Source: Lachnospiraceae bacterium
GTDB lineage: Bacteria > Bacillota > Clostridia > Lachnospirales > Lachnospiraceae
DNA length: 5,295 bases
Assembly (NCBI GenBank): GCA_031285465.1
Contig: JAITWD010000309.1
Coordinates: 1-5,295 of the forward strand
Reading direction: 5' to 3'
The position numbers and the translations under genes were made by a program. Shown here one piece after another: positions 1-4,959 of the stretch (position 1 is its first letter; every line of letters begins with the position of its first letter). A model generated the notes under the pieces. It did not search any database and had not been told where the DNA came from. It was given only the letters and a program-made list of their open reading frames with translations.

Positions 1-74
1 TAGCCATTAACAATTAATAGCCATTAACAATTAATAGCCATTAACAATTAATAGCCATCAATAGCCACCATCAA
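1..74. repeat. 17-bp tandem repeat array, cut by window edge
   Basis: Three perfect head-to-tail copies of tagccattaacaattaa occupy 1-17, 18-34 and 35-51. They are followed by two shortened, diverged copies that keep the tagcca core (52-61 and 62-74). The first copy begins exactly at the window edge, so the array probably continues upstream and its true copy number is unknown. There is no open reading frame through it. The decay of the copies on the right suggests that this is the array's end. The spacing and lack of unique spacers do not fit CRISPR. Function is unknown; such AT-rich intergenic arrays often vary in copy number between strains. Confidence 0.9.
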
Positions 75-106
75 GCGGTCAAGCCGTCCATAACTAACCT
101 GCCTAA

Positions 107-363
107 GTCAATCTGCGCATAGGGGTTCGACCGCCGGACGATTTTGGTAGTAAGCTTAGTGATGTTCTTTATCACTTTACCACTTAGTAGCCCTACCAAA
201 ACACTAGTGATGTGCGGACACGATGTTCGCACAAGCCGGCACGCGCCACGGACGGCGCTTGCCGGCGTTCACGACCGTCCCCGCAAACCGGGTAGGGCTA
301 CTTAGCGGTACTTAGCTTACGGACATATGAGCTGGCGGTCGATACCCCTATGCACAGATTGAC
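107..363. repeat. 257-bp imperfect palindromic element with terminal inverted repeats
   Basis: The left end (107-135) is complementary to the right end (334-363), with one mismatch (116 against 354) and one single-base bulge (343). Complementarity continues inward in blocks: 150-159 with 311-320 (9 of 10) and 183-197 with 291-305 (14 of 15). The left half carries an extra small hairpin (158-163 with 171-176), absent from the right half. A competing local hairpin pairs 142-150 with 193-201. The core, 202-290, is GC-rich and holds two more hairpins. No coding frame fits. This could be a non-autonomous mobile element of MITE type, a dispersed palindromic repeat, or DNA encoding a structured RNA. 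I see no clear flanking target duplication, so the mobile reading is inference. Confidence 0.8.
212..266. other. Two adjacent strong hairpins in the core of the palindrome
   Basis: Hairpin one: 212-220 (gtgcggaca) pairs with 224-232 (tgttcgcac) over nine positions, including one G-T wobble, with a cga loop. Hairpin two: 235-241 (gccggca) pairs with 260-266 (tgccggc), then after a C/T mismatch 243-247 (gcgcc) pairs with 254-258 (ggcgc), leaving a six-base loop. The two are separated by only two bases and are much richer in GC than the flanking leader. Neither is followed by a T run, so they do not look like intrinsic terminators. Whether they act in DNA or in RNA cannot be read from this sequence. 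Confidence 0.65.
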
Positions 364-378
364 CTCGACAACCTAAAC

Positions 379-416
379 AATTCACCCTTGACACCCGGTG
401 AATTTATGATAAAGTA
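379..416 (+). promoter_or_regulatory. Candidate argB promoter with overlapping inverted repeat
   Basis: A consensus -35 hexamer ttgaca lies at 388-393. With a 16-bp spacer the -10 would be taaagt (410-415), a 4 of 6 match. An alternative reading pairs ttcacc (381-386) with the better -10 tatgat (405-410) over an 18-bp spacer. Either places the transcript start near 417-423, giving a leader of about 70 bases. A perfect 8-bp inverted repeat, aattcacc (379-386) and ggtgaatt (397-404), flanks the -35, so a repressor bound there would block the promoter. One half (tgaat, 399-403) resembles half of an ArgR/AhrC box, but the full box (tgaat-N4-attca) is not present in the usual orientation, so arginine control is only a guess. 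Confidence 0.5.
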
Positions 417-433
417 AATCCAAATCCAAATCC
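416..433 (+). repeat. Three tandem aaatcc hexamers in the argB leader
   Basis: The hexamer aaatcc occurs three times without interruption just downstream of the candidate -10. The surrounding 421-480 stretch is almost free of G on the + strand (about 2 G against 22 C in those 60 bases), which would make the argB leader transcript largely unstructured. The repeat is short and could be a chance result of the biased composition. Confidence 0.5.
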
Positions 434-493
434 ATACACAATCACCATTCCACCGAACATATAACAACATCCCCAAAGACAGGAGCCCCTCCC

Positions 494-1399
494 ATGAATA
501 ACATGACCGATCTGCAAAAAGAACAACTACTAAACAAAGCCGAAGTCCTGATCGAAGCCCTTCCCTATATCCAGCGATTCAACCGTAAAGTCATCGTGGT
601 CAAATACGGTGGCAGCGCAATGAGTGACGAACAACAAAAAAGAAACGTCATCAAAGACGTTGCCCTCCTTAAACTGGTGGGCTTCAAACCCATCATCGTC
701 CATGGCGGCGGCAAAGAGATCAGCCACTGGTCCGGCCGCATGGGCAAAGAAAGCGAATTTGTCGGGGGCCTGCGTGTAACCGATGCCGAAACGGTCGAGA
801 TCGCCGAAATGGTGCTGGGCAAGGTCAATAAAAACCTCGTCGCCATGATGCAGGAACTCGGCGTCAATGCGGTCGGCATCAGTGGTAAAGACAGTGGTAT
901 GCTTACCGTTGAGAAAAAATATCCGGGTGGACAGGACATCGGCTTTGTCGGCGAAATCACCCGTGTGAACCCCAAGCTCCTATTTGACCTGCTCGATCGC
1001 GACTTCCTGCCCATCATTTCCCCGCTGGGCTGTGACGAACAATTTAACACCTATAATATCAATGCTGATGATGCCGCCTGCGCCATCGCCAAGGAAGTAC
1101 AGGCGGACAAGCTGGTTTTCCTCACCGATATCGAAGGTCTTTATAAAGACATTAATGATAAAAATTCCTTTATTTCCCGTCTGAGCGCGACCGAAGCCGA
1201 CCGACTGATCGGCGATGGCTTTATCGGCGGCGGAATGCTCCCCAAACTCAATAATTGTACCTCCGCCATTCGTGGTGGCGTGAACCGGGTCCATATCCTT
1301 GATGGCCGGACCCCCCATTGCCTATTGCTTGAGATTTTCACCGACAAGGGAATCGGGACCGCTATCCTCCGGGATGATGACACTGCTACCGATCGGTAA
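494..1399 (+). CDS. argB: N-acetylglutamate kinase (ArgB)
   Basis: Phosphorylates N-acetyl-L-glutamate with ATP, the second step of the acetylated ornithine/arginine route, in the cytoplasm. The 301 residues match the usual length of about 290-300. Amino-acid kinase fold signatures are in order: VKYGGSAM (36-43, catalytic-type K37 and glycine loop), VHGGGKEIS (69-77), GLRVTD (92-97, substrate-binding R94), GISGKD (128-133), NINADDAA (188-195), VFLTDIEGLY (208-217) and GGGMLPKL (245-252, catalytic-type K251). The extra N-terminal helix (about 5-30, KAEVLIEALPYIQRF) is the segment that in arginine-sensitive kinases mediates hexamer formation, so feedback inhibition by arginine is likely (inference). 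The start at 494 is chosen because aggag (481-485) sits 8 bases upstream; the ATG at 503 would be too far away. It is followed after 99 bp by argD. The HGGGKEIS loop has K where many homologues have P, a variant I recall from clostridial enzymes. Confidence 0.96.
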   Translation: MNNMTDLQKEQLLNKAEVLIEALPYIQRFNRKVIVVKYGGSAMSDEQQKRNVIKDVALLKLVGFKPIIVHGGGKEISHWSGRMGKESEFVGGLRVTDAETVEIAEMVLGKVNKNLVAMMQELGVNAVGISGKDSGMLTVEKKYPGGQDIGFVGEITRVNPKLLFDLLDRDFLPIISPLGCDEQFNTYNINADDAACAIAKEVQADKLVFLTDIEGLYKDINDKNSFISRLSATEADRLIGDGFIGGGMLPKLNNCTSAIRGGVNRVHILDGRTPHCLLLEIFTDKGIGTAILRDDDTATDR

Positions 1400-1498
1400 T
1401 GATATATGAACAATAAGTAATAACCTTTAGCCAATAACCACCTATCCACGCAGTAATAGTTACCGTACATGACCACCTACGAAAGGATCATTTTCACT

Positions 1499-2692
1499 AT
1501 GATGACTGAACTGATCAATAACGCTGAACAAAATCTGCTTCATACCTACAACCGTTACCCCATCGTCTGGGAGCGCGGTCAGGGTGTACACCTCTATGAT
1601 CTGACCGGAAAGCGATACCTTGACTTCGTGTCCGGTATCGGGGTATTCGCCCTGGGATACCACTATGCTTCCTTTGACGACGCCCTCAAAACCCAGATTG
1701 ATAAAATAACCCATACCTCTAATTATTATTACAATACTCCGGCCATTGAAGCGGCGGCGGCACTGACCAGTCTGTCCGGCATGGAGCGGGTCTTCTTTAC
1801 CAATAGCGGTGCGGAGGCGGTCGAAGGTGCGATCAAGGCGGCACGAAAATATGCTTACGAAAAGGACGGCACCACCGACCATGAGATCATTGCGATGGAA
1901 CATTCCTTCCACGGTCGGACGATGGGCGCATTATCGGTCACCGGCAATCCTAACTATCGTGAAGCCTTCGAACCGATGATCGGCCATATCAAATTTGCCC
2001 GGTTTAATGATATTGAGAGTGTCCGTGACCTGATCACCGATAAAACCTGTGCGATCCTTTTGGAGACCGTTCAGGGAGAAGGTGGTATTTATCCCGCCGA
2101 AGAGCAATTCCTTAAAGCCCTCCGCCGGTTGTGTGACGAACGGGACATCCTTCTGATCCTCGACGAGATCCAATGCGGAATGGGACGCACCGGGACCATG
2201 TTTGCCTGGCAGCGGTTTGGCGTCCGCCCCGATATTATGACCATTGCCAAAGCCCTTGGCGGTGGCGTTCCGGTCGGCGCCTTCTTAATGACCGAACAGA
2301 CGGCGGCCTGTTCGCTCAAGGCCGGTGACCACGGCAGTACCTATGGCGGCAATCCCCTGGCGACAGCGGCGATAAACAAGGTGCTGGAGTTATTTGAGGC
2401 CGATCGGATCCTGGATCATGTGAACAGGGTAACCCCCTACCTTGAAGCCGGACTGGATCGCTTGGTGAAGCACGATTATGTTATTGCCCGAAGAGGCTTT
2501 GGCTTACTGCAGGGCCTGGTCTGCAAAGGGCCGGTGGGTGACATCATTTTGGCGGCATTAGAAAAAGGACTGGTTTTGATCAATGCCGGAGCCAATGTGA
2601 TCCGGTTAATCCCTCCGCTGATCATTGAAGAGCACCATATTGATGAAATGGTGGAGATATTAGAACAATGTTTGACGGCTAAGGAGTCATAA
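1499..2692 (+). CDS. argD: Acetylornithine aminotransferase (ArgD)
   Basis: A PLP-dependent class III aminotransferase that converts N-acetylglutamate semialdehyde and glutamate to N-acetylornithine and 2-oxoglutarate. In some bacteria it also serves lysine synthesis. Key motifs (397-residue numbering): NSGAEAVEGAIK (102-113, phosphate binding), HSFHGRT (135-141, ring stacking), LDEIQCGMGRTG (221-232, D222 facing the PLP nitrogen), IAKALGGG (249-256, Schiff-base K251) and the STYGGNPLA segment. An in-frame ATG at 1469 would add ten residues but has no Shine-Dalgarno site. The ATGs at 1499 and 1502 follow aaagga (1482-1487), although the 11-base spacing is a little long. The 99-bp gap after argB contains no terminator that I can see, so cotranscription is likely. 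The stop codon overlaps the next start by one base. Ornithine aminotransferase is the main alternative; the argB neighbour favours ArgD. Confidence 0.94.
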   Translation: MMTELINNAEQNLLHTYNRYPIVWERGQGVHLYDLTGKRYLDFVSGIGVFALGYHYASFDDALKTQIDKITHTSNYYYNTPAIEAAAALTSLSGMERVFFTNSGAEAVEGAIKAARKYAYEKDGTTDHEIIAMEHSFHGRTMGALSVTGNPNYREAFEPMIGHIKFARFNDIESVRDLITDKTCAILLETVQGEGGIYPAEEQFLKALRRLCDERDILLILDEIQCGMGRTGTMFAWQRFGVRPDIMTIAKALGGGVPVGAFLMTEQTAACSLKAGDHGSTYGGNPLATAAINKVLELFEADRILDHVNRVTPYLEAGLDRLVKHDYVIARRGFGLLQGLVCKGPVGDIILAALEKGLVLINAGANVIRLIPPLIIEEHHIDEMVEILEQCLTAKES

Positions 2693-4260
2693 TGAAGATG
2701 AAAAAACGATTAACCGCTGTGGCGGTAATCCTTTTAGCGATGATATATATCATAGTGCTGGCACTGATCCAGAGTCCGGTTGCCGATCAGTCGGCGATGA
2801 TCCAAAATCTGGGCGGTTTTTCCAAAGAAACCATTTTGGTATGGTACTCGGACGAGGTATTGGCCGACTATATCAGTAGTGCGGCGGTTGCTTTCAATGA
2901 AGAGGAGGGTAATCAACACTACCGGATACTTCCGGTGCTGGTTCCCGGACTGGAATACCTCGAGGCGATCAATCGGGCTTCGGTGGCGGGTGAAGAACCG
3001 GACCTATATATTATTGGACATGATTCATTGGAAAAGGCCTATTTGTCCGGTTTGGCAACGGAAATAACACTGGCGGAGGGGCTGACCGCCTATCCGGCAG
3101 TGGGGTTAAATGCGGTCACCTATCATGATAAGGTTTTAGGCTATCCGTTTTATTTTGAAACCAGTGCACTGCTCTATAATAAAACCTATCTGCGACAGAT
3201 GGCGGAAGCGCAGATACAGGCCGAACTGGATGAGGCGGCGGCGTTAGCGGCGCAGGAAGAGCTGGCCGAAGGTGGGCCCACGACCGGGGACGAAGCGGGC
3301 GAGGATTCAACCGGTGAAGGTGGTGAAGCAGACGAGACACAAAATGATCCGGCGATCCTTGATCCGGCGGTGGTGGAAGAGCGAATAAATCAGCTATTAC
3401 CAAGGACCCTTGCCGATATGAAAAGTGTTGCCGATAATTATGATGCTCCGGAACAGGTTGAGGCGGTTTTTAAATGGGATGTAAGTGATATTTTTTATAA
3501 TTACTTTTTTGTGGGAAATACGATGGTAGTGGGCGGTGAAGCGGGTGATGACACCAGCAATGTGGATATCTATAATCCCGAAGCCATTAACAGCATGAAG
3601 ATGTATCAGAATCTCAGTCAGTTCTTTGCCATCGATACCAACGAGGTGCGATACAGTGATGTCATTGCCGAGTTTATGGCGGGAAAACTGGTGTTTACCG
3701 TGGCTACTACCGATGTAGTCGCCACCCTGGAGCAGGCGACAGCGGAGGGAAGCTTTAATTACGAATATGGAATTATCCGCACGCCCGATATTGATGAGCA
3801 TACCCCTACCCGTAGCTTATCAATGACCAGTTGTGTGGTGATCAATGGCTATTCGGAGCACCAGGAGGTGGCAAACCGGTTTGCGCTTTATCTGACAAGA
3901 CAGCAGGCGGGCGATCTTTATGCCCGCAGTGGCAAAGTTGCCGCCGCTACGGGGATTAACTTTGAATATGATAATCTGAATCGGTTTACTGAGGAATATG
4001 CCCGTTCGATCCCCCTGCCGAAGATGATCGAGACCAGTAATTTCTGGGTCCAGTTGGAGGCGGCTTTTGCCCGGATATGGGATGGTGCCAATGCCAATAG
4101 TGAGCTTAAGGAGTTGTCGGAGCAGATTATGACCCAGATCGTCGGGGAACCGTTTACCGAAGAATTGATCATCGAAGAGACCGAAGTAGAGCAGGTAGAA
4201 TATCTGGATGAGGATGCGCTGCGACAGGAGGCTTTGGAAACCGGGAATGAGGAGGAGTAA
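2692..4260 (+). CDS. Membrane-anchored extracellular solute-binding protein, carbohydrate-type, with acidic insert
   Basis: The 522-residue protein has a basic start and a hydrophobic segment (about 7-26) without a lipobox cysteine, so it is probably an uncleaved anchor with the domain outside the cell. The body resembles type I (maltose-binding-like) solute-binding proteins: LVWYSDE (49-55, first strand), EPDLYIIG, YPFYFETSALLYNKTYL (151-167, like the family's P-Y-x-E-x-x-x-L-x-Y-N-K motif), PRTLADM (237-243, like P-x-T-W-x-E), FMAGKLVFTV (328-337) and an aromatic WVQLEAAFARIWDG segment. Between 168 and 236, where relatives have a short loop, lies an A/E-, then G/D/E-rich low-complexity insert (most acidic at 177-218). 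The C-terminal 30 or so residues are also strongly acidic. aaggag (2681-2686) is 5 bases before the ATG; a second ATG at 2698 is possible. The ATG overlaps the argD stop (taatg), implying translational coupling. No permease or ATPase gene is adjacent, and the ligand is unknown. Confidence 0.75.
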   Translation: MKMKKRLTAVAVILLAMIYIIVLALIQSPVADQSAMIQNLGGFSKETILVWYSDEVLADYISSAAVAFNEEEGNQHYRILPVLVPGLEYLEAINRASVAGEEPDLYIIGHDSLEKAYLSGLATEITLAEGLTAYPAVGLNAVTYHDKVLGYPFYFETSALLYNKTYLRQMAEAQIQAELDEAAALAAQEELAEGGPTTGDEAGEDSTGEGGEADETQNDPAILDPAVVEERINQLLPRTLADMKSVADNYDAPEQVEAVFKWDVSDIFYNYFFVGNTMVVGGEAGDDTSNVDIYNPEAINSMKMYQNLSQFFAIDTNEVRYSDVIAEFMAGKLVFTVATTDVVATLEQATAEGSFNYEYGIIRTPDIDEHTPTRSLSMTSCVVINGYSEHQEVANRFALYLTRQQAGDLYARSGKVAAATGINFEYDNLNRFTEEYARSIPLPKMIETSNFWVQLEAAFARIWDGANANSELKELSEQIMTQIVGEPFTEELIIEETEVEQVEYLDEDALRQEALETGNEEE

Positions 4261-4289
4261 AACCATTAAGCACTTGGTGCTTAATGGTT
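4261..4289 (+). terminator. Perfect 13-bp hairpin after the binding-protein gene
   Basis: aaccattaagcac (4261-4273) and gtgcttaatggtt (4277-4289) are perfectly complementary around a 3-base ttg loop, starting directly after the stop codon. No T run follows (gctaagaataaa), and none precedes it for the other strand, so it is not a classical intrinsic terminator. It could end or weaken transcription, protect the 3' end of the argB-argD-binding-protein message, or be an operator for the downstream gene. Its location at an operon boundary favours the first two. Confidence 0.6.
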
Positions 4290-4307
4290 GCTAAGAATAA
4301 AGGACGA

Positions 4308-4370
4308 ATGGAAAGCCGGTCATCAGGGAATACTTTCAAGAAGAAATGTTTTTGGAGGTGGAACCGATGA
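4308..4370 (+). CDS. Possible 20-codon leader ORF overlapping the transporter start
   Basis: ATG at 4308 opens a 20-residue basic, aromatic frame (MESRSSGNTFKKKCFWRWNR) that stops with TGA at 4368-4370, overlapping the downstream ATG at 4367 as atga. An aaagga (4299-4304) lies only 3 bases before its ATG, which is tighter than usual. Overlap of this kind is typical of coupled translation, but frames this short arise by chance, and part of the sequence doubles as the ggaggt site of the next gene. I list it as a candidate only. Confidence 0.15.
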   Translation: MESRSSGNTFKKKCFWRWNR

Positions 4371-4798
4371 TCGGTTTTTTTATTGCAATTTTATCAGGGG
4401 CATTGATGAGTGTCCAAGGGGTTTTTAATACACAGGTGACCAAAGCCTCGGGGATTTGGATAACGGCGGCCTTTGTTCAATTTACAGCCCTGATCGTATG
4501 CGTGGGGGCGTGGCTTATGACCGAGCGGACCTCTTTGGGAAGTCTTTTGTCGGTGCAACCGAAGTATATGCTGTTTGGCGGGGTGATCGGAGCTTTCATT
4601 ACCTTTACGGTTATCCGGGGGATGGAGCAGCTGGGACCGGCACGGGCGGTAATGTTTATCGTGGTATCCCAGTTGCTTGTGGCCTATGCGATTGAGCTGT
4701 TGGGGTGGTTTGGTGTGGAAAAGCAACCATGGGAGTGGCGGAAGGCAATCGGGATGGGGATCATGATCGTGGGGGTAGTGGTATTTAAGTTCAAGTGA
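4367..4798 (+). CDS. Small DMT-superfamily transporter, YdcZ/DUF606 family
   Basis: A 143-residue integral membrane protein, almost entirely hydrophobic, with about five predicted segments (near 2-20, 30-51, 67-85, 92-117 and 126-141). The N-terminal GALMSVQGVFNTQV (11-24), the PKYMLFGGVIGAF block (65-77), LGPARAVM (89-96) and the end WRKAIGMGIMIVGVVVF (124-140) are the pattern of the YdcZ (DUF606) family, half-length relatives of ten-segment drug/metabolite transporters. Such short members work as dimers, sometimes as adjacent paralogous pairs; no partner lies in this window. The substrate is unknown. The start at 4367 is preferred over an in-frame ATG at 4346 because ggaggt (4354-4359) sits 7 bases upstream; the longer start would place that site inside the gene. 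It follows the 4261-4289 hairpin, and I see no good promoter of its own, so readthrough from the arg unit is possible. Confidence 0.88.
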   Translation: MIGFFIAILSGALMSVQGVFNTQVTKASGIWITAAFVQFTALIVCVGAWLMTERTSLGSLLSVQPKYMLFGGVIGAFITFTVIRGMEQLGPARAVMFIVVSQLLVAYAIELLGWFGVEKQPWEWRKAIGMGIMIVGVVVFKFK

Positions 4799-4870
4799 CC
4801 GGAATAATTTTACCATGAAATAAATAAGAAATAATTAAGAAATATTAATGTAATAAACTTGTTTTTTCCC

Positions 4871-4906
4871 TTGTCAAAGCCCCTTATTTATTTTACAATA
4901 TAAGGG
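4871..4906 (+). promoter_or_regulatory. SigA-type promoter with inverted repeat over the -10
   Basis: The -35 ttgtca (4871-4876) and -10 tacaat (4894-4899) each match 5 of 6 consensus bases and are separated by 17 bp. The upstream 4800-4860 is AT-rich with A tracts, suitable as an UP element. Transcription would start near 4906, giving a leader of about 54 bases to the lipoprotein gene. A perfect 7-bp inverted repeat, cccttat (4881-4887) and ataaggg (4900-4906), brackets the -10 and could be a repressor site. No convincing terminator is visible between the transporter gene and this promoter. Confidence 0.7.
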
Positions 4907-4922
4907 CGGTATTTGGGGTATC

Positions 4923-4947
4923 TTCTTTTCGGCATCAACGGAAAGAG
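4923..4947 (+). promoter_or_regulatory. Leader hairpin beside the lipoprotein ribosome binding site
   Basis: Bases 4923-4931 (ttcttttcg) can pair with 4939-4947 (cggaaagag) over nine positions including G-U wobbles, with a 7-base loop (gcatcaa). The 3' strand of the stem overlaps the purine tract gaaagagaga (4941-4950), which is the only Shine-Dalgarno-like sequence before the ATG at 4960. Folding would therefore partly hide the ribosome binding site. It may control translation (for example by temperature or a bound factor) or simply be fortuitous in a purine/pyrimidine-biased leader. Confidence 0.35.
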
Positions 4948-4959
4948 AGATATAATTAT

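Noticed and set aside
1..74. CRISPR array
   Set aside because: Copies are directly abutting with no spacers.
107..363. Integron attC site
   Set aside because: No integrase gene and no recognisable 7-bp core sites at the palindrome ends; the size and branching also do not fit well.
97..376. cctaa on both sides of the palindrome (102-106 and 372-376) as a target-site duplication
   Set aside because: The right copy is 8 bases away from the inverted repeat end, and 5 bases of this composition recur by chance.
406..417. Arginine leader-peptide attenuator in the argB leader
   Set aside because: The only ATG frame there is three codons long and has no arginine codons; no terminator-antiterminator pair is visible between 417 and 493.
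565..1050. Long minus-strand frame opposite argB (and similar ones opposite the other genes)
   Set aside because: It overlaps a gene with full family motifs, has no Shine-Dalgarno context that I can see, and its translation resembles no protein I recognise.
1432..1446. Array-like word (tagccaataacc) in the argB-argD gap
   Set aside because: Only partial similarity to the repeat unit, single copy, in AT-rich sequence.
1469..1498. Upstream argD start at 1469
   Set aside because: No ribosome binding site precedes it, while aaagga lies between it and the ATG at 1499.
3582..3592. agccattaaca, identical to 11 bases of the 17-bp array at the window start, inside the binding-protein gene
   Set aside because: It is in frame within a conserved-looking coding stretch (EAINS) and is too short to distinguish from chance.
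4800..4870. Intrinsic terminator ending in the T run at 4862-4867
   Set aside because: No stable stem precedes the T run; the upstream sequence is simply AT-rich.
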